Assembly: GCF_014274685.1 (NCBI RefSeq)
Contig: NZ_CP060393.1
Span: 2,601,501 to 2,665,500, forward strand
DNA length: 64,000 bases
Direction: 5' to 3'
DNA from: Edaphobacter sp. 4G125
Lineage (GTDB): Bacteria; Acidobacteriota; Terriglobia; Terriglobales; Acidobacteriaceae
Shown: in pieces, positions 1 through 9,520 of the stretch
Layout: the number at the start of each line of letters is the position of its first letter
How positions within the stretch are numbered: the first letter of the stretch is position 1
Notes under the pieces: generated by a model
Database searches by the model: none
What the model was told of the DNA's origin: nothing
The model's input: only the letters and a program-made list of their open reading frames with translations
Program-made: the position numbers and the translations under genes

Positions 1-440
1 TGTTAGATGCTTTGTTGGATCGACACATCAAGCCAATAGGAAGTCGCGATGTAGCGATCAGGAACAGAACCACCGCCGCGTGATTCTAAGAGAAATTTAG
101 CGTCACAGATGAAGTCGAAGGATCTGCACTTCATCTTCATCCTCCATGAAGGGCCACGATGAAGGATCGATTCCGTCCCCTGCCTGTTCTACAAATTTCT
201 TTTGTAGTCATCGAATCGCACAGCCAAAAGCCATCATTTCTTCGGTGTCATTTCGACCGAAGGTGGCGAAGCCGCCGAAGCGGAGAAATCACCGAATTTC
301 CCGCAAACTCATTAAAGATTGTCGAAACGAATTCCTTGTCAACACCCCAAAACCTCTAACCAACTGATAAAAAGCCAAATAGAGTCGTTTCAAAATTGCA
401 GGTTTTCCCTGTTTACTTTGCTACACTGATTTCAGGAGAT
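1..440. other. intergenic stretch without a convincing gene
   Basis: No gene can be supported here. In forward frame 3 the sequence is open from the window edge to a TGA at 81-83 (about 26 codons). This could be the 3' tail of a gene lying to the left, but nothing in it is recognisable. Around 112-134 and 245-300 there are fragments resembling the dispersed element seen intact at 12512-12565 and 31013-31072 (GAAGGATCTG and TGTCATTTCGACC-like pieces). Short open frames in this stretch overlap these repeat remnants and have low-complexity, non-protein-like composition. Confidence 0.4.
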
Positions 441-480
441 AAACAGAAAGACCCAGCCATACGGCTGGGTCTTTCTGTTT
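441..480 (-). terminator. rho-independent terminator of the APC permease
   Basis: A perfect 18-bp stem (441-458 pairing with 463-480) has a 4-nt loop and a GACCCAGCC / GGCTGGGTC core flanked by A-rich and T-rich ends. It lies 55 nt beyond the stop of the minus-strand permease and has the T-tract expected on that strand (CTTTCTGTTT). The hairpin is symmetrical, so it could also stop transcription coming from the left. Confidence 0.85.
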
Positions 481-535
481 GGAAGTCCGGATCTATCTTC
501 TTTGTTTCAAATATTTTGAGCAAAAAGATAGGGGG

Positions 536-2143
536 CTACCCCTTCACTCCGACGGAGTTCGTCAGACGCTGCCGCACCCGGCTGTGCTTCACACTGTAGG
601 TGAAGTACACCACCAGACCGATCGCTAGCCATACGATCAACCGGGCCCAGTTCAACCAGCCCAACTTGACCATCAGGTAGCCATTGGCAAGGATGCCCAT
701 GACCGGTACAAACGGCACCCAGGGAGTCCGGAACGGGCGGTGGCGCCCAGGATCGGTTCTGCGCAGCACAAGGATCGAGGTGCAGACGATTACAAACGCC
801 AGCAGCGTGCCGATGTTCACCATCTTGCCGATATCGTCGATCGGGGTTACCGCTCCAACAACGCCCGCCAGGGTTCCCACCAGAAAGGTGTTCTTGAACG
901 GCGTGCGGAACCGGGGATGCACCTCGGCGAAGAACTTCTTCGGCAGCAGTCCGTCCGAGGCCATCGCGTAGAGCACGCGCGTCTGCCCCAGCAGCATCAC
1001 CAGCATCACAGAGGTCAGGCCCGCCAAGGCACCAACCACGATAACGTCCGAAGCCCAGACTAGCTCGCGATCCAGAAATGCCCGGGCCAGCGGAGCTTCG
1101 ATATTCACCGACTGCCATGGCACCATGCCTGTAAGCACCGCCGCAACGCCGATATAAAGCAGGGTGCAGACAAACAGCGAGGCGATCATGCCGATCGGCA
1201 GGTCGCGCTGCGGATTCTTCGCTTCCTGAGCCGTCGTTGAGACTGCGTCAAAACCGATGTATGCGAAGAAGATGTACGCCGCAGCAGCGCCAATGCCACT
1301 CATGCCAAACGGGGCGAACTCGTGCCAGTTCGTTCCCCAGTTGCCGGGGTGCACATACTTTGCGCCCAGCCCGATGACAAACAGCACTACGGCAACCTTC
1401 ACTACCACGATCGTCGAATTAAACTTTGCCGACTCCTTGATTCCGATCGCCAGCACCGTCGTGATGAGGAGCGCAATGATAAGAGCGGGAAGATTGATAC
1501 CGATCTCGTGCCCAAAGAGAGTTGGAGCACCAAGCACCTGATGTGCCCTGGTCACCATGTCCGCTGTAGGAGCGGCGATCAGTTCACTCATCTGCTTGAT
1601 GTAGTCCTGCGACCCGGGTGCTAGAGATGGGAAACTGCGAGACATCACGTCCCGGCCTACCTCCTCCATGGCCTTGCGCAAACCCGTCCAGTGGTCATAA
1701 GCCAGCCATAGCGGAAACTTGAGGTTGAAGACATTGAGCAGCTCGACAAAATTATTCGACCAGCCCGAGCTGACCGTGCTCGCGCCCATGGCGTACTCCA
1801 GCGTCAGGTCCCAGCCGATGATCCAGGCAATCAACTCGCCCAGCGTCGCGTAGGCGTAGGTGTAAGCCGATCCGGCCAGCGGAATCATCGCCGCGAACTC
1901 CGCATAGCAAAGGCCGGCGAATCCGCAACCCAAACCCGAAAGGACAAACGAGAGCATCAATCCCGGGCCTGCGTAATGCGCCCCCAGGCCCGCCATCACA
2001 AAAATGCCCGCGCCGATCACGGCCCCGACTCCGAGCGCCGTCAGCTGAAACGGTCCCAGCGCACGCTCCAGCGTATTCTCTCCCTCGCCCTCGGCCTCCT
2101 TCATCAGAAGGTCCATCGATTTTTTTGCAAACAACATCGACAT
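536..2143 (-). CDS. APC-family amino-acid permease (cationic amino-acid transporter type)
   Basis: Inner-membrane amino-acid transporter of the amino acid-polyamine-organocation superfamily, 535 aa. The unwound first helix carries the family motif GAVIGAGIFVM at residues 40-50, followed by about a dozen hydrophobic segments. The length and the large soluble loop after TM3 or TM4 (around residues 150-210) resemble the bacterial YfnA/CAT branch, which commonly moves cationic or neutral amino acids in symport with protons. Substrate cannot be read from the sequence. It lies 23 bp downstream of a second APC permease on the same strand, so the two are probably co-transcribed, and a strong terminator follows. 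The start is uncertain: an ATG two codons downstream is equally possible and the AAGGAG upstream is rather far away. Confidence 0.9.
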   Translation of the reverse strand: MSMLFAKKSMDLLMKEAEGEGENTLERALGPFQLTALGVGAVIGAGIFVMAGLGAHYAGPGLMLSFVLSGLGCGFAGLCYAEFAAMIPLAGSAYTYAYATLGELIAWIIGWDLTLEYAMGASTVSSGWSNNFVELLNVFNLKFPLWLAYDHWTGLRKAMEEVGRDVMSRSFPSLAPGSQDYIKQMSELIAAPTADMVTRAHQVLGAPTLFGHEIGINLPALIIALLITTVLAIGIKESAKFNSTIVVVKVAVVLFVIGLGAKYVHPGNWGTNWHEFAPFGMSGIGAAAAYIFFAYIGFDAVSTTAQEAKNPQRDLPIGMIASLFVCTLLYIGVAAVLTGMVPWQSVNIEAPLARAFLDRELVWASDVIVVGALAGLTSVMLVMLLGQTRVLYAMASDGLLPKKFFAEVHPRFRTPFKNTFLVGTLAGVVGAVTPIDDIGKMVNIGTLLAFVIVCTSILVLRRTDPGRHRPFRTPWVPFVPVMGILANGYLMVKLGWLNWARLIVWLAIGLVVYFTYSVKHSRVRQRLTNSVGVKG

Positions 2144-2166
2144 ATTCGTTCTTCAGCTCTCCTTGG

Positions 2167-3729
2167 TTACGTCCCTGTGGTTTCTAGTTCGGCGGCCTCT
2201 GCACCAGCTGCTGCGTCCTGCCGCCTCCATACCAGGTACACGGGAACGCCAAGCAGAACGAGGAACAGCCCCGGCCAAGTATATTGAGGTTTGTAACGCA
2301 ATAGTACAAAACAAATCCACGCCGCCATCACTACATAAAGTGCCGGCAACACAGGATACCCAATCGCCCGGTAAGGCCGCGGGGCCTCCGGTCGGGTTCT
2401 GCGCAGAATAAACAAACCGGCAATCGTAAGAATATAGAAGATCAGAACCGCAAAGATCACATAATCCAGAAGTTGCGCGTAACTTCCCGAGAGGCACAGA
2501 AGGCACGTCCAGCCACACTGCACCCAAAGGGAGTTGACCGGCGTCTTCGATCGCTCGCTCAACTTTCCGACCGACTTGAAGAACAGACCGTCGCGGCTCA
2601 TGGCGTAATAGACCCGGGCCCCGGCCAACAGCATTCCGTTCACGCATCCGAAGGTCGAGATCAGGATCGCAATCGCCATCAGCTTCGCCCCGTATCCGGC
2701 AAAAGCCCGTTCCATCACCGCCGTTGCTACCCGGTCCTCGGTGGCAAACTGAATGCCGCGTCCTGCAATCGTAGTGGCATGGGGATCGCCAGCCAAGGGA
2801 AGAACGCTTAGGTATACAAAGTTGCAGAGCACGTAGAGCAGCAGTACTACGCCCGTTCCAATCGCCAGCGAGAGCGGAAGGTTGCGCTTCGGATTACGAA
2901 TCTCTCCTGCGGTAAACGTCACGTTGTTCCAGGCATCGGCGCTGAACAGTGATCCCACCTGCACAACAGCCAGGATCGTCAACAATCCGACATACTCGCT
3001 TCCGCCGAACTGGGATACATGGAGCGTATTCCAACCTGCACCGGCCCAGAAACTTTTCCAGCCTGCACCGAAGTTCGCCGCAATGGCCGCCGGATCGCGA
3101 ACGACAACCCCGACCAGAACAACAGCAGCCAGAGCTAGCACCTTGGCCGAAGTAAAGAGGTTCTGGACCGCCGCTCCCGTCTTCACGCCATGCGTATTCA
3201 AAAAGGTCAGAAAAACGATGATGAGAATGGCAACAAGATTGGCCGTATTAACCCCAAGGTCCATATTGCCCAACACCATCGGCCCAACGTGCCACGCAGG
3301 AACATGCCCGATATGCCAAAGCCAATGAGTCGTGTTGATAGAAGGAACGAAGACCCCGAGGAATTTGCCAAATGCAACGCCAACCGCGGCGATCGTTCCC
3401 GTCTGGATCACCAGAAAGAGCGTCCACCCATAAAGAAAACCCCAGAGTGGCCCCAGGGCTTCACGAAGATAGACATACTGGCCGCCTGCTTTCGGCATCA
3501 TCGCAGCCAGTTCCCCGTAACTTAACGCTCCAATGATGGTCATCACCGCCGTCACCAGCCATGCCGCAATCAGCAGCGCCGGAGACTGCAGCACGCGAGA
3601 CATATCCGCGGGAACAATAAAGATGCCCGAGCCGATCATCGACCCCATCACGATGGCCGTCGCAGAGAACAATCCCATCCCCTGGATAAACTGCGGTGGG
3701 CTATCAGTTTGGTTCACGGAAACTTTCAC
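2167..3729 (-). CDS. APC-family amino-acid permease (LAT-like)
   Basis: Second amino-acid permease of the APC superfamily, 520 aa, with the TM1 motif GSMIGSGIF at residues 29-37 and GGQYVYLREALGP after TM2, typical of the L-type (LAT or basic amino-acid/polyamine antiporter) branch. About 12-13 hydrophobic segments are visible and the C-terminus is short and polar. The chosen start is a GTG; no clear ribosome binding site precedes it, and an ATG 17 codons downstream would leave almost no cytoplasmic tail before TM1. It precedes another APC permease by 23 bp on the same strand, suggesting a two-gene amino-acid uptake unit. Substrate unknown. Confidence 0.9.
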   Translation of the reverse strand: MKVSVNQTDSPPQFIQGMGLFSATAIVMGSMIGSGIFIVPADMSRVLQSPALLIAAWLVTAVMTIIGALSYGELAAMMPKAGGQYVYLREALGPLWGFLYGWTLFLVIQTGTIAAVGVAFGKFLGVFVPSINTTHWLWHIGHVPAWHVGPMVLGNMDLGVNTANLVAILIIVFLTFLNTHGVKTGAAVQNLFTSAKVLALAAVVLVGVVVRDPAAIAANFGAGWKSFWAGAGWNTLHVSQFGGSEYVGLLTILAVVQVGSLFSADAWNNVTFTAGEIRNPKRNLPLSLAIGTGVVLLLYVLCNFVYLSVLPLAGDPHATTIAGRGIQFATEDRVATAVMERAFAGYGAKLMAIAILISTFGCVNGMLLAGARVYYAMSRDGLFFKSVGKLSERSKTPVNSLWVQCGWTCLLCLSGSYAQLLDYVIFAVLIFYILTIAGLFILRRTRPEAPRPYRAIGYPVLPALYVVMAAWICFVLLRYKPQYTWPGLFLVLLGVPVYLVWRRQDAAAGAEAAELETTGT

Positions 3730-3794
3730 GTTGCAGTCTGTTCTACCGCAAATAAGACAGAATGTCTCTCCCGATCTTTCCTTCGACCTGTTTC

Positions 3795-4478
3795 TTATTG
3801 TGGAGGAACGGTAAGTGGCATGACCTCCAGGAACTCTTGCACCAAAGTTCCTGGATCGGCTCCTGAACGCAATAAAGCTCCAATCACCGCGATGGCGTCT
3901 GCCCCTGCCTCGATCACGCTGGCTGCATTTTCAGGAGTAATCCCTCCAATCGCGACCAGCGGACATTTCGTCAAAGCTCGCGCTCGACGCACTCCTTCCA
4001 ACCCAACCACTGGGTCGGGATTCAGCTTTGTAGAGGTCGAAAATACCGGTCCGATCGCGATGTAATCCGCGCCGACGGCCTCTGCCGCACGCACCTGCTC
4101 ATCGTTGTGAGTCGAGCAGCCCACGATGCCCCCAGGGCCCAGTAACGATCTCGCTTCAACGACCGCTGCGTCCTCTTGCCCCACATGCACGGCATTCCAT
4201 CCCGCCTGTTGTGCAAGCGCCGGAAAGTCATTCATTACCAGAACGGCTTCTGTTCCGCGGAAGACTTCGGTAAGCAGGTGAGCATTCCTCAGAACCTCTT
4301 CCTCTCCTGCTCGTTTGTCACGGTACTGCAACAGTGTGACTCCCGCATCCCGCAGCTCTTCGGCAAATCGACGAAGCTCTATACCGCGACTGGCCAGCAT
4401 CTCCGCATCTGCAATGACATACAGACGCGGAAGCACTAAAGTTCGCGAGGATGACTGATCCTGATTCACTGGTCCCAA
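3795..4478 (-). CDS. thiE: thiamine-phosphate synthase
   Basis: Cytoplasmic TIM-barrel enzyme that joins hydroxymethylpyrimidine diphosphate and thiazole phosphate to make thiamine monophosphate. Seen in the 227-aa product: QYRDK at 51-55, VMND at 81-84, GCSTHNDEQ at 120-128, the phosphate loop region IGPVFSTSTK at 142-151 and AIGGI at 176-180, all in ThiE order. Length is normal for the family. The reading frame opens with TTG; a GTG three codons later is an equally good start. It lies 26 bp behind accC on the same strand and so looks appended to the acetyl-CoA carboxylase operon. No TPP riboswitch-like structure was noticed upstream, so it is probably expressed with accBC. Confidence 0.93.
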   Translation of the reverse strand: MGPVNQDQSSSRTLVLPRLYVIADAEMLASRGIELRRFAEELRDAGVTLLQYRDKRAGEEEVLRNAHLLTEVFRGTEAVLVMNDFPALAQQAGWNAVHVGQEDAAVVEARSLLGPGGIVGCSTHNDEQVRAAEAVGADYIAIGPVFSTSTKLNPDPVVGLEGVRRARALTKCPLVAIGGITPENAASVIEAGADAIAVIGALLRSGADPGTLVQEFLEVMPLTVPPQ

Positions 4479-4504
4479 TTTCCTGACGAAGAGCCGTCCT
4501 ACAT

Positions 4505-5866
4505 TTAGGCCTGCTCTTCCTTCTGGCGTTCCAGGAAGCGCTCCATGAACTTCGTGTCAAACGTTCCGGCACGAAACTCCGGATCAGCGAAGATCCGCTG
4601 ATGCAGAGGAATCGTCGTATGGATGCCCTGCACCACAAACTGGCTTAACGCTCGCTGCATCTTATTCATCGCTTCTTCACGGTCCTTGCCGTGACAGATC
4701 AGCTTGGCGATCATCGAGTCGTAATAAGGCGGCACCACGCCTTCGGCATACTGTGCCGTATCGACGCGAACGCCGTTTCCTCCCGGTACATTGAACGCTG
4801 TAATCTTGCCTGCGCTGGGAGTGAACTTATCCGGATGCTCGGCGTTGATTCGGCATTCGATCGCGTGGCCGCGAATCTCCACCGGTCCCGGCACAATTGA
4901 GTTCAGCTTTTCGCCAGCGGCGATCCTGAGTTGTGCCTTCACCAGATCAACTCCGGTAACCATCTCGGTCACGCAGTGCTCCACCTGGATGCGCGTGTTC
5001 ATCTCGATAAAGTAGATCTTGCCATCTTCATCCATCAGAAACTCGATGGTGCCGGCATTCCAGTACCCGATGTTCTCAAGCGATTTCTTGATCGTCTTTC
5101 CCAGCTCTTCGCGCAGCTTCGGTGTGACCTGAAGACTCGGCGCTTCCTCAATCAGCTTCTGATGCCGTCGCTGAATGGAGCACTCACGCTCGCCGAGGCT
5201 CATCACATTGCCATGTTCATCGGCCAGCACCTGAAATTCAATGTGCCGGGGCTTCTCGATGAACTTCTCCATATAGAGATCGCCATTGCCAAAAGCATTA
5301 GCGGCTTCCGTCGAGGCTTGATTGTAGAGTGCGGGAAGCTCTTCTGCGCTGCGGCAGATACGCATTCCACGTCCACCACCACCTGCGACTGCTTTCAGAA
5401 TGACTGGATACCCGACGCTCTTCGCCCATTCCAGTGCCTCGCCCTCGCTGGCAATGACTCCATCGGAGCCAGGAAGAATCGGCACCTTCGCCTTCTTCAT
5501 CGTCTGGCGCGCCGTGGACTTCTCGCCCATCATGCGCGTTACTTCAGGGGGAGGCCCGATGAATTTGATATTCGAAGCGCGACACACCTCCGCGAAGTTG
5601 GCATTCTCGCTCAGCAGGCCATAACCCGGATGGATCGCATCCACGTCCGCGATCTCCGCCGCCGAGATCACAGCAGGCACATTCAGATAGCTTTCCGCCG
5701 AGCGTGGCGGGCCAATGCAGATGGCTTCATCGGCAAACTTCACATGCAGCGAATTTCTGTCAGCTTCGCTGTAGACAGCAACCGTACGGATGCCCATCTC
5801 CTTGCACGCGCTGATTACACGCAGCGCAATCTCCCCACGATTTGCGATCAATACCTTCCGAAACAT
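4505..5866 (-). CDS. accC: acetyl-CoA carboxylase, biotin carboxylase subunit
   Basis: Catalyses ATP-dependent carboxylation of biotin on BCCP, the first half-reaction of acetyl-CoA carboxylase in fatty-acid synthesis. The 453-aa protein begins [14 protein letters not shown], has the ATP-grasp glycine loop [10 protein letters not shown] at 161-170 and the catalytic MNTRIQVEH segment, and matches the usual AccC length. It follows accB by 39 bp on the same strand, the standard accBC arrangement, and is followed at 26 bp by thiE. accA and accD are not in the window, as is usual. Confidence 0.97.
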   Translation of the reverse strand: MFRKVLIANRGEIALRVISACKEMGIRTVAVYSEADRNSLHVKFADEAICIGPPRSAESYLNVPAVISAAEIADVDAIHPGYGLLSENANFAEVCRASNIKFIGPPPEVTRMMGEKSTARQTMKKAKVPILPGSDGVIASEGEALEWAKSVGYPVILKAVAGGGGRGMRICRSAEELPALYNQASTEAANAFGNGDLYMEKFIEKPRHIEFQVLADEHGNVMSLGERECSIQRRHQKLIEEAPSLQVTPKLREELGKTIKKSLENIGYWNAGTIEFLMDEDGKIYFIEMNTRIQVEHCVTEMVTGVDLVKAQLRIAAGEKLNSIVPGPVEIRGHAIECRINAEHPDKFTPSAGKITAFNVPGGNGVRVDTAQYAEGVVPPYYDSMIAKLICHGKDREEAMNKMQRALSQFVVQGIHTTIPLHQRIFADPEFRAGTFDTKFMERFLERQKEEQA

Positions 5867-5905
5867 AAATCCAGATGCCTTCCCGTCAAACGTTATCGAA
5901 TGCCG

Positions 5906-6397
5906 TTATCGTGGCCGAATCGCAAACAGCGGCTGACCATATTCCACCGGCTGGCCACTGGTGGCGATTCTCTTGACCACCTCACCGGCCACATCGGACT
6001 CGATCTCGTTCATTAGCTTCATCGCCTCGACGATACACAATACCTGCCCGGCTTCGACCTGATCTCCGACCTGCACAAATGAAGGGGCTCCGGGAGCGGG
6101 CGACTCATAGAACGTCCCTACGATGGGCGACTTCACCTCGTGCAGCTTCTCCTCAGCAGCCGGGTTGGCCGATGCCGTCGCAGAAACCGCCTGGGTGGCA
6201 GGAGCTGCAACTGCCGGCGCAGAAGATACCAGACGGCTCAGTTGAGAAAGATCCAGACTGGTTGTCGGAGCCGCGGCTGCACCTGCAAACTTGATCCTCA
6301 CCTTCAGATCGTCCTGCTCCATGTCGAACTCGGCGATCTCATTCGCCTTCAGGAATTCGACCAGCTCACGAAGCTCTTGCATCTTTGTTCCGTCCAT
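5906..6397 (-). CDS. accB: acetyl-CoA carboxylase, biotin carboxyl carrier protein
   Basis: Carrier subunit of acetyl-CoA carboxylase, 163 aa. The N-terminal part (about 1-35) is a short helical region, 40-85 is an Ala/Pro/Thr-rich linker, and the C-terminal biotinyl domain has the EAMKLMNE motif with the biotinylated lysine at position 127. The ATG at 6397 was chosen because AGGAG sits 5 nt before it; the reading frame stays open further upstream, but that extension has no homology character. It lies 37 bp downstream of a proline peptidase gene and directly upstream of accC. The pepP-like/accB/accC order resembles the common pepP-efp-accBC arrangement with efp missing. Confidence 0.96.
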   Translation of the reverse strand: MDGTKMQELRELVEFLKANEIAEFDMEQDDLKVRIKFAGAAAAPTTSLDLSQLSRLVSSAPAVAAPATQAVSATASANPAAEEKLHEVKSPIVGTFYESPAPGAPSFVQVGDQVEAGQVLCIVEAMKLMNEIESDVAGEVVKRIATSGQPVEYGQPLFAIRPR

Positions 6398-6434
6398 CTT
6401 CTCTCCTGTGCCTCTTTGCGGCACGTTCTTGTTA

Positions 6435-7520
6435 TTACAACTCAATCCAGGCCTTCACACTCGGCGTTAGCACTTCGCCGCCCGCCGCCGTAACCAGCAC
6501 CATATCTTCGATACGCAATCCGAACTTGCCCGGCATATATACCCCCGGCTCAATCGTGATCACCATCCCCTGCTCCAGCGGCTGCGTCTGCCTCGCCGCA
6601 AGCCGTGGCCCCTCATGAATCTCAAGCCCAACTCCGTGACCGGTGGAGTGCGTAAACCATCCGTCGAGCCCTGCTCCGCGCAAAACGCTTCGTGCTGCCT
6701 CATCCACATCTCCGGCAGTCACGCCCGCAGCCACGGCAGAGACCGCCACCTGCTGCGCTTCCAGAACCGCATCATACACTTCCCGCTCTTCGGACTGTGC
6801 CTTACCCAGGTGGACCGTCCGCGTCATGTCGCTCATATATCCATCTAGAACAACACCAAAGTCGAGCGTCACGAAGCCTCGACGAGGCAGTTTCGCCTCG
6901 CTGGCGCGTCCATGAGGAAAAGCGCTGCGCTCTCCACTGGCCACAATCGTCTCAAACGACATCGCCTCAGCTCCGGCCAGCCGCGCCCGATGCTCCAGCG
7001 TGGCCGCAACCTCTCTCTCAGTCAACCCCGGACGCAGGTACTCCAGCATCTCATCAAAAAGCTGGCAACCGAGTTGAGCGGCAGCACGGATCTTTGCAAT
7101 CTCGTCGGAATCCTTCACCTCACGGAGCCTTGCGATCAAAGGCTGGACCGGCACGAACATTCCTCGCCGCACCTTTGCCGGAACCGCTTTACGCATGGAA
7201 TCCAGCAAGGCCACTGTCGTCTGCTCAGCGTCGAAACCACATCGCTTGACACCTGCCTCAGCCAGCGATTCGCAAGCCGCCGTAACGGCTGGTTTCTTCG
7301 CGATCACGACGCGGGTTCCTGTAGCCTCCGCCTTTGCTTGGGCGGTATACCGCCCGTCGGTAAAGAGCACCGCCTTGCTCCCTGACAACGTCAGGGCAGC
7401 ATTCGATCCGGTAAAGCCACACAGGTAGCGAACATCGGGAAGATGGGTCACAAGCAATCCATCCACCCCGGCTCTGCTTACAGCCCGGGCTGCCTTTGTC
7501 CTCCGCGCTCGAAAGTTCAT
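6435..7520 (-). CDS. M24-family Xaa-Pro aminopeptidase
   Basis: Cytoplasmic dinuclear-metal aminopeptidase of family M24B that removes N-terminal residues before proline. The N-terminal creatinase-like domain (about 1-120, with LPDVRYLCGFTGSNAAL) is followed by a pita-bread catalytic domain containing the metal ligands in DFGVVLDGYMSDMTRT, HSTGHGVGLEIHEGP and ITIEPGVY. With the ATG at 7520 the product is 361 aa, normal for the family; an in-frame start 22 codons upstream would add a basic tail and nearly reach the divergent gene, so it is less likely. It is the first gene of the run to accB-accC-thiE. The 71-bp gap to the divergent phosphoesterase must hold both promoters. Confidence 0.92.
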   Translation of the reverse strand: MNFRARRTKAARAVSRAGVDGLLVTHLPDVRYLCGFTGSNAALTLSGSKAVLFTDGRYTAQAKAEATGTRVVIAKKPAVTAACESLAEAGVKRCGFDAEQTTVALLDSMRKAVPAKVRRGMFVPVQPLIARLREVKDSDEIAKIRAAAQLGCQLFDEMLEYLRPGLTEREVAATLEHRARLAGAEAMSFETIVASGERSAFPHGRASEAKLPRRGFVTLDFGVVLDGYMSDMTRTVHLGKAQSEEREVYDAVLEAQQVAVSAVAAGVTAGDVDEAARSVLRGAGLDGWFTHSTGHGVGLEIHEGPRLAARQTQPLEQGMVITIEPGVYMPGKFGLRIEDMVLVTAAGGEVLTPSVKAWIEL

Positions 7521-7591
7521 CTTTTTGATTCTACTCAACCGGAGCGCCTCGCGACGTAGCTTTCGGGCGCGAGGAACCGTTATCATGAACT

Positions 7592-8467
7592 ATGTCCGTT
7601 GCCTTACGCGATTCCTCGAAGCCGAGCCTTACGCGTAGAAGATTCATTCTTGGTTCTGGTCTTACCGCTGCCGGACTTGCCTTTTACGCCGGTGAGATCG
7701 CCCGTCACGAGGTCGACGTTGTCGAAAACCGCGTCGCAATCGCCAATCTTCCCTCCGCCTTTCACGACTTCCGCATTGCCCAGATCTCCGATATTCACCT
7801 CGACGAGTTCACCGAGCCCTTTTTCCTCGAGCACGTCGTCAACAAAATCAATGCCCTTGCGCCTGATCTCGTCCTCGTCACCGGCGATTTCGTCACCCGT
7901 GGCTCTCTCACCTTTATCGACAGCCGTCACGCTGCTTACCGCTGCGCCGAGATCCTCAGCCGCCTGAAGGCTCCTCAAACCTACTGCGTCCTGGGCAATC
8001 ACGACGTCGCCGTCAGCGCTCCTCTGGTAATCGGAGCATTGCGTTCGACTAAAATCCCGGTCCTGGTCAATGAGCACGTCCCCATAGAACGCTCCGGCTC
8101 TCGTATATGGCTCTGTGGAGCGGATGACGCAACCCGCCGCCCCGATCTCGGCTTCACCATTCCGGAGGCACCCGACGGCCCCGTTCTCCTGATGTTCCAC
8201 GAACCGGATCTGGCTGACAGTGTCATCAAACACCCTCGCGGAAAATTCGTAGACCTGATGCTCTCCGGCCACTCACACGGAGGCCAGGTTCGAATCCCTT
8301 TCTATGGTCCGTTGATCCTTCCTCCACTCGGCCAGAAATATGTCATGGGGAACTACCGCTTAGGGAAGATGCAGCTTTACGTCAATCGTGGAATCGGAGC
8401 TGTTGGCCTGCCCTTCCGTTTCGCCTGCGCACCAGAGCTCACGATTCATACCCTGCAACCCGTCTGA
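7592..8467 (+). CDS. Tat-exported calcineurin-like metallophosphoesterase
   Basis: Metal-dependent phosphoesterase of the YkuE/YaeI group, 291 aa. Residues 14-34 form a twin-arginine signal (TRRRFILGSGLTAAGLAFYA), so the enzyme is probably exported folded, with its metals, to the periplasm. Metal-binding motifs are present in order: DIHLDEF at 67-73, GDF at 98-100, GNHD at 135-138 and SGHSHGG near 228. E. coli YaeI acts on UDP-2,3-diacylglucosamine-like or other phosphodiester substrates only weakly, so the substrate here is open. It is transcribed alone, divergently from the peptidase operon and convergently with tag. Confidence 0.88.
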   Translation: MSVALRDSSKPSLTRRRFILGSGLTAAGLAFYAGEIARHEVDVVENRVAIANLPSAFHDFRIAQISDIHLDEFTEPFFLEHVVNKINALAPDLVLVTGDFVTRGSLTFIDSRHAAYRCAEILSRLKAPQTYCVLGNHDVAVSAPLVIGALRSTKIPVLVNEHVPIERSGSRIWLCGADDATRRPDLGFTIPEAPDGPVLLMFHEPDLADSVIKHPRGKFVDLMLSGHSHGGQVRIPFYGPLILPPLGQKYVMGNYRLGKMQLYVNRGIGAVGLPFRFACAPELTIHTLQPV

Positions 8468-8520
8468 GTTTTGCTTTGTCATTCCAGAACAACGCAGAGG
8501 AACCTGTTTTTACCAGCGGG

Positions 8521-9072
8521 CTACGTTCGCCGAAAACATTTCAAGGCGTGGTCGTTCACAATGCCCGTGGCCTGCAACCATGCATAGACAATTACCGGCC
8601 CGACAAATTTAAAACCGCGTTTCTTCAGCGCCTTCGATACCTCTTCCGACAACGCAGTCTTTGCGGGAACAACTCCAGTTGTATTCAGAATCGGCTTACC
8701 GCCAGCCATCTTCCATACCCATTGGGAGAAGTCTTCTCCTTCCGCCTGCATCTTTAAATAGGCCTTCGCGCCGCCAATCGTCGCTTCAATCTTTGCCCGA
8801 GACCGTATGATCCCCGGGTTCTCCAGAAGCCGTTCCACGTCGGCTTCCTTCATCTTCGCGACCTTCACCGGATCAAAGTTATGAAATGCCTTCCGGAAAG
8901 CATCGCGTTTGCGCAAAATCGTGATCCACGAGAGTCCCGCCTGAAACCCCTCGAGCATCAGCATCTCCCACAACGTCCGGCTGTCATACAGCGGCACGCC
9001 CCACTCCTCATCGTGGTAAGCACGATATAGCGGATCGCTCCCTGCCCAGCTGCAACGAACAAGTTCTTTCAT
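8521..9072 (-). CDS. tag: DNA-3-methyladenine glycosylase I
   Basis: Base-excision repair enzyme that removes 3-methyladenine from alkylated DNA. The 183-aa product begins MKELVRCSWAG and carries the Tag zinc site: C7 and H20 at the N-terminus and H175 and C179 at the C-terminus, with the 13- and 4-residue spacings of E. coli Tag. EEWG, GFQAGLSW and NPGIIR match the substrate pocket and helix-hairpin-helix region. The ATG at 9072 was chosen because the family starts a few residues before the first cysteine; the frame is open further upstream. It lies 49 bp downstream of a small HTH gene on the same strand and may be read from the same promoter. Confidence 0.95.
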   Translation of the reverse strand: MKELVRCSWAGSDPLYRAYHDEEWGVPLYDSRTLWEMLMLEGFQAGLSWITILRKRDAFRKAFHNFDPVKVAKMKEADVERLLENPGIIRSRAKIEATIGGAKAYLKMQAEGEDFSQWVWKMAGGKPILNTTGVVPAKTALSEEVSKALKKRGFKFVGPVIVYAWLQATGIVNDHALKCFRRT

Positions 9073-9121
9073 GAAATGATTGGATTCGCCGGTAAGAACA
9101 AAGATGCCAGATCTACAGAGA

Positions 9122-9373
9122 TCAGCGTGCTCGGCCTGCTGGTTTCTTCTGCTTCGGAGCAACTACGGCAGGAGCTGACGTCTTCACACCGCTCTTCTCA
9201 TCCATCCACGCATCCAGCAGAGACTTCTTGAAACGCCAGCGATTGCCCAATTTGAAAGCAGGGATGAATCCCTCCGAGGCATAGCGATACAACGTATCTC
9301 CACTGATCCCGAGATACTCCGATGCCTGCCGGATATCCATCACCTCGCGGAATGCTACCTGTGCATGTGCCAT
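9122..9373 (-). CDS. small helix-turn-helix (excisionase/MerR-like) DNA-binding protein
   Basis: 83-aa protein of the HTH_17 type. Residues 12-60 hold a winged-helix segment (MDIRQASEYLGISGDTLYRYASEG followed by IPAFKLGNRWRF), and the tail from 61 is basic and Ala/Pro/Lys-rich. Proteins of this kind bind DNA as excisionases or as small regulators; no phage or integrase gene is nearby, so a regulatory or nucleoid role is more likely than excision. The start has an excellent ribosome binding site (AAGGAGGT, 9 nt spacing). It precedes tag by 49 bp on the same strand; whether it controls tag is unknown. Confidence 0.85.
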   Translation of the reverse strand: MAHAQVAFREVMDIRQASEYLGISGDTLYRYASEGFIPAFKLGNRWRFKKSLLDAWMDEKSGVKTSAPAVVAPKQKKPAGRAR

Positions 9374-9520
9374 CGGATAAGAACCTCCTTACCTCAGAAG
9401 AAAATGGGCGAAACCGGGAAGAGTTCCGGACAACCCGGCAATCTCTTTGTATTCCCTTTCGTCCGCCCATTTCAATCAAATTCTTCAGCTATTGCTTAGC
9501 AAGTTACTGATAACTCATCA

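Noticed and set aside
3..83. Open frame from the left edge that could be the tail of a gene
   Set aside because: Only about 26 codons visible, with no recognisable motif; kept as a note in the intergenic entry and not called as a gene.
4931..6016. A 361-codon plus-strand frame opposite accC and the end of accB
   Set aside because: Antisense of two certain genes and spans their junction; no domain character.
9122..9373. Small HTH gene considered as a phage excisionase marking a prophage
   Set aside because: No integrase, attachment site or phage genes around; neighbours are housekeeping genes.
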